From: Ptychodera flava
Lineage: Eukaryota > Hemichordata > Enteropneusta > Ptychoderidae
Direction of reading: 5' to 3'
Length of the DNA stretch: 64,000 nucleotides
Assembly: GCF_041260155.1 (NCBI RefSeq)
Contig: NC_091930.1
Location: 2,108,501 to 2,172,500 of the forward strand
In this document: one piece after another, positions 1 to 25,559 of the stretch
Numbering within the stretch: the stretch's first letter is position 1
Layout of the letters: the number at the start of each line of letters is the position of its first letter
The notes under the pieces: generated by a model
Seen by the model: only the letters and a program-made list of their open reading frames with translations
The model's database searches: none
What the model was told of the DNA's origin: nothing
Translations under genes and position numbers: made by a program

Positions 1-61
1 GTGACGTAATGACCGTGTCACCACGAGTCGAAGACGAGTGGTGACACGGTCATTACGTCAC
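1..61. repeat. Perfect palindrome at the window edge
   Basis: Arms 1-24 and 38-61 are exact reverse complements (start GTGACGTAATGACCGTGTCA) around a 13-base spacer. It may be the end of a foldback element cut by the window edge. The arms contain CRE-like TGACGTAA/TTACGTCA. Confidence 0.9.
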
Positions 62-135
62 TCGTATTTTCTTTCGCTGAACGAAGAAAAATATTAGGGA
101 ATAATATACTTATCATTTGCACAAGCCAAGAATTC

Positions 136-151
136 GGGGGGGGGGGGGGGG
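136..151 (+). repeat. Poly-G run of about 16
   Basis: An uninterrupted G run. Its true length is unreliable in most sequencing methods. Confidence 0.9.
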
Positions 152-469
152 TTGCAAAGTTTTCCATGACGATTCCGCGTTTAAACTTTTGAACTACTTT
201 AGGAATAATATCGACGCCGTGCGCAAGTTGTCCAGTCGTCCGTCGCGTGAGCGAGGAACACAGCGTTCACGTTCGTTCGAGCATGGAGCAAATGCCAGAC
301 GACTTCTCGGTCTACACGAACCTTCCGTAAATTTAAACACTATTTCAACGATAGCAGAGGCCTAGAAATTTACCTCAGACGAAGATACGCTATTTTTCGG
401 GAACAAAAATCGACTGAATCTCGACGGTGCGAACACTGTAAACGTCGCGCCTGACCCTGGTCGCAATGC

Positions 470-760
470 TTACGGAACCCACGGTAACGCGACCAGTTGT
501 TTCCGCAAATTATTGACGTACAGGCGGTACACTCTTGTGTTTACATTGTTATGATTATCATTGTCGTAGTCTTTGAAAATATAAATTTCATTATATGACT
601 TTGGAGGCTTGGACACGGCGCTTGCCCCCTGTTGCAAGTGGAAACCGTATGTGTACCGCATGAAAGTACACAGTGCGTCAAAAGTCCAGGCGTCCGCGGG
701 GTCTATACGAATACGAACCGTCATGTATCTTGGCGACAAAACTAAAACACGAGGACTCAA
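470..760 (-). CDS. Possible last exon of an unidentified gene
   Basis: After a possible acceptor CTCGTGTTTTAG at about 761, an open frame with ordinary protein composition runs to a stop (TVRIRIDPADAWTFDALCTF, then IYIFKDYDND). The TFDAL segment faintly recalls doublecortin-type domains, but not enough to assign it. No partner exon with a matching phase was found. It may be chance. Confidence 0.2.
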   Translation of the reverse strand: MSPRVLVLSPRYMTVRIRIDPADAWTFDALCTFMRYTYGFHLQQGASAVSKPPKSYNEIYIFKDYDNDNHNNVNTRVYRLYVNNLRKQLVALPWVP

Positions 761-1009
761 AAATTTGTCTAGTTGATGTATTTTGTCAGGCACAAAAATC
801 ATTACCAATGTTTACGATATTTTCACGTTAGACACATTTTGATCGTGGGACAAATGCCGGCCGCCGTGTTGTTTGTTTACGTTGACGAGCACACTGAAGA
901 TCGACGTAAAAAATGTCCGACGCACCAAAACTGATGACATAGACGCGGGTTGTAGTAACGTAGAACGACCAGAAAATAAATCCCGTATTTTTTGTTCGGA
1001 GACGACAAA

Positions 1010-1045
1010 CCATAGACCCTCGAGGGAAATATCGAGGGTCTATGG
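1010..1045. repeat. Perfect 14-bp stem hairpin
   Basis: CCATAGACCCTCGA at 1010-1023 and its exact reverse complement at 1032-1045 flank an 8-base loop. Confidence 0.9.
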
Positions 1046-2070
1046 ACAAACTTGGCTTGTACATGTGATAAACATGATACCAACGACCGTGCCCAGCCTT
1101 CAATGAAGAACAAGTTTTAGTGCTAATGCTCTTGTTAAATATTGCACCGTGGGAGAAACTAGCAAGACTGTATTTGACCTTTTGATTCTTTGCCCACAAA
1201 GAAACCAACAACTTGCAAAATTTCAATTAACGCGTTTTGAATTTACCAATACTTATTTTTCAACCCTTTCGCTATTGGAAATGCATCATCGGGGCGTCAG
1301 GCTGTTTTGATCTAATGCATATTCTAAAGCCGATTTATCGGTGGCACTTTGGGTAACCGAAAGTGGGAAATTAACCTGGACTAAAGTTCGATTTGCTGGT
1401 GAATCTGAATTAGTGTTGGCCAAATTTTAAAGAGGGGGAAATACCCAAACAAAGATTAGAAATATACTCAACAGGTTTGTATAAACCAGGGAATGGTGCC
1501 TATAACAGCCATCATTATTTTAAAGGGAAATCCAAGTATTCTACAAAGCCAAAAAAATTGCCCACGTGACAGGGATATATACAGTGTAGACACAGTGATG
1601 TGACAGGGCCTGAAATTTCTGCCTGTCCCATCACTGTACACGGCAATGTGAATAGTTACATACCTGTAACAGGGTGCACACAATTATGCCTGTATTTATT
1701 TCTGTCATCAAAATTGGCCCAATTTTCTGAAAATACACATCCCTGAAATCTAACAAATTTTCAGATTCTGTAACACCGCTGTTTGTACACCAGTATTTCA
1801 GTCATGTGGTCACAGTACAGGATATATTCAGAAATTACACTACAGTATACATTCATACATTCCTTTAATACCAGGCACAAATCAGACCTTTTTATACAAC
1901 CCTTATATCTGACCAATTGTATAGGTCCTATAACAGAGATTATATATTTTAGTGACTGTACAGGTATTGATCAGAACCCGTAACAGGCATATACTAAAAT
2001 CTACCTGTATTTTTCTTGCTGTGTATTTCAAATTATTTTGCTCACTTCGGAGGAAGTTACGCAATAAACA
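1046..2070. other. No gene seen
   Basis: AT-rich non-coding sequence without a credible exon or known repeat. Several short direct echoes of a CTGTAACAGG-like phrase occur between 1560 and 2000. Confidence 0.6.
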
Positions 2071-2273
2071 CCATTGGAACTAATTTGGGATAATTGGATG
2101 GTGAAGTAATGTCGATTTAATCTACAAATGTAATCTCATCTGCTTTTCTTTTTATATTAAACACTTGTTTTTTGTGAGTAATTTGCGATATTGTAACATT
2201 CAGCTATATGGCACCTAACACTTTTGAGAAATTTGCAAAATATGAAAATCTAATTATCCCAAATTAGTTCTAG
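2071..2273 (+). mobile_element. Inverted-repeat MITE, family M4 (copy 1)
   Basis: About 200 bp with terminal inverted repeats of the form GGAACTAATTTGGGATAATT. The interior (ATATGGCACCTAACACTTTT) is shared with copies at 5.64 kb (reverse) and 6.03 kb (same direction). It does not encode a protein. Confidence 0.85.
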
Positions 2274-2755
2274 TAGCGTTAATATTTAAAAAGCCATATC
2301 GGTAACAATACAATACTGGCCCACCAACGTACTGTAAATCATTGATAAGCATACTAAAGGAAAACAATTGCCGGAAATGGTTGAAACTCTATGAAAATCG
2401 AAAAGTATAAAAATAACAAGGTGCCGGAACATAGGGCACCGACTGTGGCAAGTCATTCAGTGTACAGTTTGCTGCAAAAGAACTGAATTCAATGCGTTTT
2501 CGTACTTGAAGATATCGATAACGTGCATGTCAATTGTTTCTTTGCCACCTATTTCTTGTACACTGGTCCACATTTATCGTGGATAGCATTGTGATTGGAC
2601 CAAACCATTGTGGTTAACGGAAGGGTTCAATATAATGAAGCGGGAAGCGGGGGCAAATAGAGTTCGACATCTGCACTTCCTTCACGATTTGGGGAAGATG
2701 CTTGCAACAGCAGAAACATTATGGTTCCAATTTTCAGCTTCTTCTTGTTGTATTT

Positions 2756-2757
<2 letters not shown>

Positions 2758-2837
<80 letters not shown>

Positions 2838-2838
2838 A

Positions 2839-2906
<68 letters not shown>

Positions 2907-2942
2907 ATATACATCATACACCTACACACACACACACACACA
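2758..2942. repeat. (TA)n microsatellite followed by (CA)n
   Basis: About 155 bp of TA with short ATGT interruptions, then nine CA units. Confidence 0.98.
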
Positions 2943-3190
2943 ATCTTAAGACAGAAATGACATGGATTTTAGCTCTACACTCTCATATGCTTGGACGTAC
3001 CATAATGTTTCTAAATGGTGTTAAAATTTGAAAACTAATATTTCTTTTTGGTATCGACATTTTGACATTTTGACAGAGTGTCTGAAACTCTAGAGACACA
3101 AGCTTACAGCTACATCTAGAACTAATGAAATACTTGCCATCGTTTCGGTTATGAACATATTTAAACCATGTGACAGCCTGTCGTGATGAT

Positions 3191-5428
<2,238 letters not shown>

Positions 5429-5640
5429 AAATGTTGTGAAACAAAACATAGAGAAAACCGATTTTTTTCAGGTTATGCAAATACTTGTAACGTGATAGTT
5501 ATGTAAAACAATTGTGACACTTTGGTAACCAAAATGTTCCCCTTTATCGAGGCTTTCCGATAATATATAGTTTACCGTGGTTCTGAGCTATTAATCACAA
5601 GAGAATTGTTAGCTTTAAAACGTCAATTACTTGTAACGCG

Positions 5641-5842
5641 ATCGGAACTAATTTGGGATAATTGGATGTTAATAGTTTGCAAATTTTTTTCAGAAGTGTC
5701 AGGTGCCATATAGCTGAATGTTGCAATATCACAATTACCAATAAAAACAAGTGTGTATTATAAAAAGAAAAGCAGATGAGATAACATTTGTAGATTAATT
5801 CGACATTATTCACCGTCCAATTATCCCAAATTAATTCCAATC
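5641..5842 (-). mobile_element. Inverted-repeat MITE, family M4 (copy 2)
   Basis: Reverse-oriented relative of the 2.07-kb element: it starts GGAACTAATTTGGGATAATT and ends TTCCAATCGTGTT. It sits just before the second duplicate. Confidence 0.85.
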
Positions 5843-6023
5843 GTGTTTTATCTTCGAACCTTAAACGCGATGAGCTTGTAGAGTGTATTGTTAGATCTCT
5901 GATCAAAGTCAAGGACAAAATGTAACACTAATCAAGTGACAATATTAGAGATGGAAGAAAAGAGCAAATATGATGGATTACCCCGGACTCGCTATTGTGA
6001 TGCAAATTAGAATAAAATTAATA

Positions 6024-6235
6024 ACACCATTGGAACTAATTTGTGATAATTGGATAATGAAGTAAGGTCGTTTTCACCTGCAATTATAAGCTCATCTGCT
6101 TTTCGTTTTAAGTTACACACTTGTTTTTTTTTGTAATTTGTAATATTACAATATTCAGCCATATGGCACCTAACACTTTTGAGAAATTTGAAAAATATGT
6201 AGGTCCAATTATCCAAAATTAGTTTCAATCGTGTT
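6024..6235 (+). mobile_element. Inverted-repeat MITE, family M4 (copy 3), with an empty site in the paralogous copy
   Basis: TTAA-flanked element (AAAATTAATAACACCATTGG ... CAATCGTGTTTAATG). The equivalent site in duplicate 1, near 3348, reads AATAAAATAATGTTGAC without the element, so its borders are seen directly. Confidence 0.9.
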
Positions 6236-7078
6236 TAATGTTGAGACCAAACAACACCGAATCATCGGTTTAATGCACTCAAGTCAACTAAAGCCACTTA
6301 TTAACCTAGGCGTCAGAATGATTATGGAAATAAATCGTGTAATGCCAGTTTCCAGATCTATTTTTTTAAGCGACTATAAACTTTTTGAAGCCGTATAGTA
6401 TTGAGATGCGTGAGTGAAACATAAGGAATCTCATCAAGGTATTGACAGACCAATATGTATGTATACCATACCGCGATCGTGAGACGACAGCGCGAAGGTC
6501 GCGCGACATACAACTACGTACCTGAACGTTGTTCCGTGTTAGCAACGAAAGAATGCGGCCGCTGGCATTTTGATGTCTCGTAGCCACTGTCCGACCAAAA
6601 ACTGGTGATTTAGCTTTTTCTGTCGTTGGCATTACTTTATGAACGGCATTCAATCATCAATTTTCTTACAAAGTTATCTGTCAACGTCAAAAATTGGTAT
6701 TATCATATAAACTTTGTTTATTTAGGCTATCTATTAAGAACAACTGACTGCTCGTGACAGAACAAGAAAATTACAATTTGAAGACTGCAGGTCAAACAGA
6801 ACGACGAAATTACAAACTGAAAAGGTTCAGTATCGTTTTTTGGCAACGGTACTTCAAAATGTCGTGACTAAAACAAATATTTAATTATTCATCAAATTTT
6901 ATCATCACATAGAAAGAGATGGTACGACTCAACGGTGTAAATGAGAGTATAAAACTAAAAGTCATTTCAGATCTGTCTGAAGATTACTTTGTACTTTAAG
7001 TAATAATGTGTTTTTATTCACAACGCTCTGCTTCAGTATAGAGCACTGTAACTGTCCACGAGGACATCTCTAAATAAG

Positions 7079-7412
<334 letters not shown>

Positions 7413-8602
7413 TCTAAAAACCATAAGCAAATACAACACATGTCCTTGAGTTGTAAGTCATCTCAAGCAAACGAGAAAGAGTGAAGACAGGTTTCATTTT
7501 CTCAACACAGAGGACGTGTCAAGTAGTGGGTGTAGTTCCAAATCACGGCCAAAATTCGAACTCAAGCGATTCTTTACACCGACGAAAAGAAACAACGTCA
7601 GTGTCAGATCTACGCATTGTACATTGTCCGATGATATTTTAGCTAGGCGACAGGATACAACACATCCGTTGGTTAGAGATAATTTGCCTTTAAACCACGA
7701 ACAAGAAGGACGCCCTTCGCGTTATGATCCGATAAATTGATAATCCTAAAACTGTGCCAAGGTTTTGCAAACTGCTTGATTGCAAAGTTCGACATCCGAG
7801 AGATCTTGGGGAATTCGACTCGGTTATTGATTCATCATCGAATTATCTTGGGAAAATTGACCTCTGCATTTGCTCGACAAAATTGAGAGAAAGGATACTG
7901 GATTGGTACTGTAGTTTGGTCATAATCAGAACAAAATAGACGGTGACGTACAGTTCGCATTTCCCACGGTGACGTTGCATTTATCGGACAGAACTTGTTG
8001 GTCGGCTGAATTCGATAACCTTCACCGTCATCAATTAGGCCAGGCATAAGTGGAACACAAGTAAAGGTTACAAGCACTTGAGTAAATGGATCAAGATAAC
8101 TGTGATAGCATTACAAATATTGGAGGCAAGGGGAGAATGGTGATAATGGAGCCATAATTGTAACAAGCAAGCACGGAACAGGACCTTGTCCCATCTATGA
8201 AGCGGGAGGTGAAACAAAATGCGGCCATTGAAAGTGAACCACTTTATGTGAAAATTGCAACATTTATTTGACATCTGAAGGACTGAAACATTCGAATCTA
8301 GTCGTATCCGACGCGTTACCTATCTCTATCGTCCTGCCAATTTATGATTTTCGGGGAATCCCTTTTTACGAAATTCTGTTGTGAATCCTTCATGAAATGG
8401 AAGTGCCCTAGGGACAGACGACGTTGGCTCCCGCCTCCAAACAACGCTAGGAATCCATTGCGATGTCGTCATTTTACCGTCTGGATATCATTTCTCACTG
8501 AAGACACACACCGAAATAAATATTTTTTCAGCGGTAGTCACATTTACGGGCACTGAGAAATGTTTGACGATTCTAGTCGACATTAACCTGGGTGAATCGC
8601 AT

Positions 8603-9325
8603 GCGCCTGACAAATATACCCTCTGTCGTCTGTCATCACAAAAACCTCCTGATTCGGGCAAAAAATGAACACAACTGCAAATTTAGACTTGCTCCAAGTC
8701 TGTAGGCATATTAGATATTAAAACAGAATAAATTGAAAGACTGAACTTCAGCAAACTGTCACGATATATGGTAGGCTGTTGAGTAGATCGTGGGGTGACC
8801 GCCTTGGCCAGCTCGTAACTCAGCTGCCGAGAAGAGCCAGGCGACAGGAAGCCAGTCTACTGCAAATTTAAAATATGCGCGCGTAAAACGGAAACAGAAA
8901 ATGCCGGTTCAGAAATGTTTGGGAGAAGCGTGACCTTGGCTATTACTTGACACTGTGAAAAAACATTGCTAGTGCAATATTTAGATGAGAGGTATATTAG
9001 TAACGAGTTTATATTCTCGTAATTACTTAAATCAAAATGTTGTAATTTTTTTCTGTTTGTCGCACACAAATGGCATGAATACGCTTCCATAAGAGTCAAC
9101 ACTTCTCAGGCCCCGGTGATTATGAATAAGTCTTAATTACATGTTGAGTAGACAGAGGACCGATACAGCTATGCAAAGTGTACGGGTGTGTGCCGACCGA
9201 ATGGGTCACTTTCTTCGAAAAACCCCGAAACGATATGGTCGATGAAAATTCCCCTTAGCATTGGTGTTGTATTGTCAAAAAGAACTTTATTATCAGGTCT
9301 AAGTCATGTAAGTCTGTTTGGTATT
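8603..9325. other. No gene seen; possible 5' region of the cyclase gene
   Basis: Non-coding. The initiator exon of the cyclase should lie here or further upstream. ATG|GT candidates occur at 8767 (ATATATG|GTAGGC) and 9234 (CGATATG|GTCGAT), but neither is convincing. Confidence 0.4.
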
Positions 9326-9546
9326 TTAACCCTTTGGGCGCCAAATTCAATTTTTGTTGCCCTTATAAAATATACGTCAGATAATATTTGCCAGCTTTTT
9401 GCCAAAATTGTGATAAAAACTGTGGCCAATGAAAGTTTGTGTTCATTTGGTCCAAAAATATCAGAAATATTACAGAAAAGTTCATAAAATTGGTAAAATG
9501 TGGTACTAAAATTTTGGTGGGGAAAATACAGCACTCAAAGGGTTAA
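9326..9546 (+). mobile_element. piggyBac-type MITE, family M5 (copy 1)
   Basis: TTAACCCTTTG at the left and CAAAGGGTTAA at the right, 221 bp including both TTAA. Terminal TTAACCCTTTG is the style of looper/piggyBac elements. It ends 60 bp before the first cyclase exon seen. Confidence 0.9.
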
Positions 9547-9605
9547 ATAAAACTTGCTGCGCTCATATGCATATTAGTGACCAAAATGTCTTTCCTGTCT
9601 TACAG

Positions 9606-21739
<12,134 letters not shown>

Positions 21740-21999
21740 TCCGACAATACATGGCTCGACAATTTGGGGAAGTGGTCCGGCGAACGGTTTGTTGGATGTT
21801 TGTTTGTTTGCATACAATAAGATCGGGTGATGACCCCTAGTTACTTGTGGACTCCGGGCGTACTGGACAGAAATTACGGAAGGAGGGCCGGTGGGGAAGG
21901 GTCACCATGAATTTTTTGCATAATGATATTATTTATGATAAACATCATCGACTTTTCTCATTTATCCCTTTATGTAGACTGGGACGACTACTATTCCAG

Positions 22000-22027
22000 A
22001 GAAATGTTAAAGTATTTGAAATCTTAG
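22000..22027 (+). CDS. Possible bridging mini-exon of the sGC beta gene
   Basis: Twenty-eight bases between acceptor ACTATTCCAG and donor TTAG|GTAAAG. It would encode RNVKVFEIL, enter in phase 0 and leave in phase 1, exactly what is needed between the weak donor in exon J and the CAAX exon. The support is only splice-site and phase fit. Confidence 0.25.
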
Positions 22028-22111
22028 GTAAAGTTGTTTGACGCTACGTGACGCTAGTGGTTTCTAAAATTATTCCTTTTAAAATGCTGTTTATGTAATT
22101 GCATCTTCCAG

Positions 22112-22461
22112 GCAGTGGACGCATACATTGTACTTCGATTCCGCCGTACGATGAATCAGGTATTGATAATGGTAGTAACATCATTGGAGATCAGCTAAGT
22201 GCCAACAGATGTGTCTTGATACCCACTCCGAGGAGAGGTTCCTCCTCGATGAATGATCATCGACTCGCGTTCGGAAGCGCCCCCATCATCGGAAATTCCG
22301 GCCAGTCGGCATACACCAACGGCGCCCTCACAGGCTGTCAACGTCATGCAAGGCGCGCAAATGAGGTTCAACTCACCGACGGTCCTGCAACGTCCGGTTT
22401 CACTTTTGAAACAGAGCACGACTTTAAGCATGGGAAGTCTAGATTGTGCGTTATTTTGTGA
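22112..22461 (+). CDS. Probable alternative 3' exon of sGC beta with a CAAX prenylation box
   Basis: Acceptor CATCTTCCAG at 22111, then a frame open for 350 bases (phase 1 in) to TGA. It encodes a Ser/Pro/Gly-rich, disordered-looking tail that ends SRLCVIL. CVIL is a CAAX box whose last Leu favours geranylgeranylation. The beta-2 sGC subunit of mammals is known to end in a CAAX box of this kind, which is why the exon is assigned to this gene. How it joins exon J is not settled: exon J offers only a weak phase-0 donor, and a mini-exon at 22000-22027 (phase 0 in, 1 out, acceptor TATTCCAG, donor TTAG|GTAAAG) would bridge the phases. Another frame from 22253 is also open but is closed upstream by a stop. 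Confidence 0.6.
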
Positions 22462-23653
22462 TGAAGTCACACTTTTCACAGTGTGATACTGAGCCTCTTT
22501 TGTTGTTATTTTCACGCCACGGATCCAGTACCAGCTGTCTAGGACAGGGGCGGTGTTTATTAATGCAGTTTTAAGCCCGTCTTAACTCAAATCTGGATTT
22601 GAGTCTTTCCTCCTGCGATAGGACAAAATCAACATGTGAACGGCGGTCGTTTTGAACACTGTCTCATCTGTCACGAGAACTCGCGAGATGCTGATAGTCT
22701 AGCTTGTATTCCACTTGCAGAAAAGTCTACTTTTGTTGGAAAAGAAGAGTACATATACAGTTTACCCATATTTTGTTACTTTCATGCACTCGATTCGGAA
22801 TACACCTTTTTTCGTGTGTTGTGACATGTCGTATCATGCACCAAGGGCCACCGTAATGTTTCGCGCAGCACAGAAAAAACTTGTTAACCAAACAGCGGAA
22901 ACTCTCACCATTTCGTACCTTATAGTGCTGTTAAATCTTATTGTTAATTATGTCAATATTAGTATGTGACATTCAGCAAAATAAGCGTCATTTTCAAGCT
23001 GGTTACTACCGTTACGAAGTCCTCATGCATGGTCCGAATATTTCGTGAAACGCATTCCGGGGGATTCATTTTATATTAGACATCGCGAAAACTTTCATCG
23101 ACAATAAGATGATATTTTTATTAATATGACGTTGATTCTGTTTTTTGTAACCGGAGGTTTTTGACAAATTGACAAGTGTGCCCTCTGCCGGCGTACCATT
23201 GTAAACATAGAAAAGGGCACCATCTCACCAAGTAGACAAATAGAGAGATTGATCCGTGTGCGGGCGCCCATCGACCTCCTAAAACCGACTAAAACGTTAC
23301 CCCTTTTCCAGATTTCTCTTCTGTACAAAAACCCTTCTTCAAATTTATTTTGAACTTGTTTTTGCATTTAACATCAACACAGTTGCACGACAAGTAATAA
23401 AGATGAAAATAAAAGGAAAATTTATCTGTAAGCGGGTGTTTTTATAAGAGATTGGCACGATTATGTGTGTGTATGAATATGCAGTGATAGGGATCAAATT
23501 TAATAGGCTATTTCTAGTTTCCAGCACCCTATTAGGAAAAAAATATCGAGAGAATATCTAGTATTGAGAAGACAGGCGAAGGTGAAGAATGACGAATGTA
23601 TAATCAGCTGAATGGAGAACAGATATTCCAAAAGGTCGGATACCAATCGGAGG

Positions 23654-23733
<80 letters not shown>

Positions 23734-25504
23734 GCTCATTTTGTCCATGATATTTACGTTCATTTTACGCATTAGCAGAAAAAAAAAATCCGTCGCCACG
23801 TTGGAAGCGTTTGGCGTCATCTCCGCCAAGCTGTTACCCACGAGTTGTGGGTCATATGGAAATTAAACCTATGGTGCCTTTAAAATGGATCCATATTATC
23901 TTACAAAATTCAGGACACCAAAATCACCTCTGATATTTCTCGTAAACATAGAGGGTTGATCTGAACACCGCACCACAAAGGAAGCCAGGTCGGCGGGGAC
24001 GCTGGTAGTAACCATGGAAACTGTCAGGTACGTGTAATTGTCGGCTTGACGGCAAACTATAACCTTACATGATAAACATTCTCCCGAGTTCTCTATTTTG
24101 ATAGCAGTGGTTTAGTGCTCTTTAGTCTACACATAATCTCCAACTGGTGTGTGTTACTTTTTCTCTATATCAAATGTCATACATGCGGAAAAAGTTATTC
24201 AACTGAAATTATTCATAATATGTGGTTTCAGAGACCAGAACCACCCACGATATACCGTCGCGAGAGTTTAACTTTCGCCGAATGCGACAAATCACAGACA
24301 GTACCTTCGGAAAAGTCGACCAACTAGAAATAAATATTGGTGAAAAAAAGGTTGTTGTTTCGTTTCGCCACTCATTAGTCAGCGCTGTGCACTGTTCATT
24401 TGCATTATCTATCTGGAATCAAATCGCGCCATACGTGTTTGAAGACTACACGGTGTGTGATTCAACATGGTGTGTGATATAACATATCCACACAAAAATG
24501 TATCACACACAATGATAGAAAAACATGGATTAAACGACATGTGCGACTGACTTCCATCTCGGCTGCGTACAAAACCCGTACTCCATTTTAGACCAAAAAA
24601 TCTCGTTATTTTCAGACCCCACTTTTCAGACCTCCACAACCTTTGACCCTGATGGAGAGTCACATATGGCGTTGAAATTTGCAAAGCGGTAACGGGGACG
24701 TATATAAATTTTATGCCGTGCGACCGGGGCACAGGTAAAGCTGGGCCAGGCAGCGATTTGCTGAACATTTATGGAAAAAACAAAAACACATTGGGTGAAA
24801 GATTACCATCGCTTGTTTTAGACTTCAATTACTGGGTGTATATTTCAATCATGTTCTAAACAGTAGACATAGAAAGTGCTGCTGCTGTGATGAAGGACGG
24901 GAGAACACATGAAAAGTTGTCGAAGGTGAAAATCTACAACAGATTGCTGTGGCTGTCGTAAGCTTTCTACCGGGCCTGAGAAATAGTGTTGTACACTTGA
25001 TTCAGATTGATAAAGCATGAACCATACGAGCTTTGATTAGATGGGGTGCGGGAGTGATCAGAATGCCTAAATATAATTTTTTCTTGTTAAAAATATTTTG
25101 CTAAGACACACGGCACCGTGACGCACACTTTTTCAAATTAAAAATAAATCGTAACTCATGAGAATATTTTGCTGAGGGTATCATGTAATTTTTTAATGAT
25201 TTGTATTCTAGATATTTCTATAATTTCTCACTCACTCAAATTCGGCCCTAAACATGTTGCAAACGGAAGGATCCAGGGGGAGTAACGTATGTTTGATGGA
25301 ACAGCCTGACGGGAACTTTGACCCCGTGGTGGTAGATGAAAACCACATGCACGACACGCAACGCGCTTGTAACCATTTCTTACTCTCGCGACGCGGGATT
25401 CGACCAAATAACGCGCCAAAGTGAAACCGCGCATGAAACAAATGGAACATATTTTCATACATCACTTGTTTTTGCGCCGGTCGTCTCCAATCTCACCACT
25501 CAGG
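22462..25504. other. Between the cyclase and the ORF1p-like gene; no gene seen
   Basis: Non-coding apart from a (GA)n array. No clear polyadenylation signal for the cyclase could be singled out. Confidence 0.6.
23655..23730. repeat. (GA)n microsatellite
   Basis: About 37 units with one GG interruption. Confidence 0.98.
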
Positions 25505-25559
25505 ATGGCCCAGCAGGCGACCGAAAATACAACACGCGAGTTGGATGTCCAAAGTGAAG
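25505..25559 (+). CDS. ORF1p-like membrane protein, exon 1
   Basis: ATG in a good Kozak setting (A at -3, G at +4) starts [18 protein letters not shown]. The donor is either GAAG|GTGCGG or, six bases earlier, CAAA|GTGAAG. Both are weak and both leave phase 1, as the next exon requires. Confidence 0.5.

Noticed and set aside
828..1226. Minus-strand frame of 132 codons
   Set aside because: It spans the palindromic hairpin at 1010-1045 and has no family likeness or splice support.
2608..3031. Open frames full of YIYIYI
   Set aside because: They are translations of the (TA)n array, not genes. The same applies to the frames at 20.0-20.3 kb, 33.7-34.1 kb and 57.0-57.3 kb.
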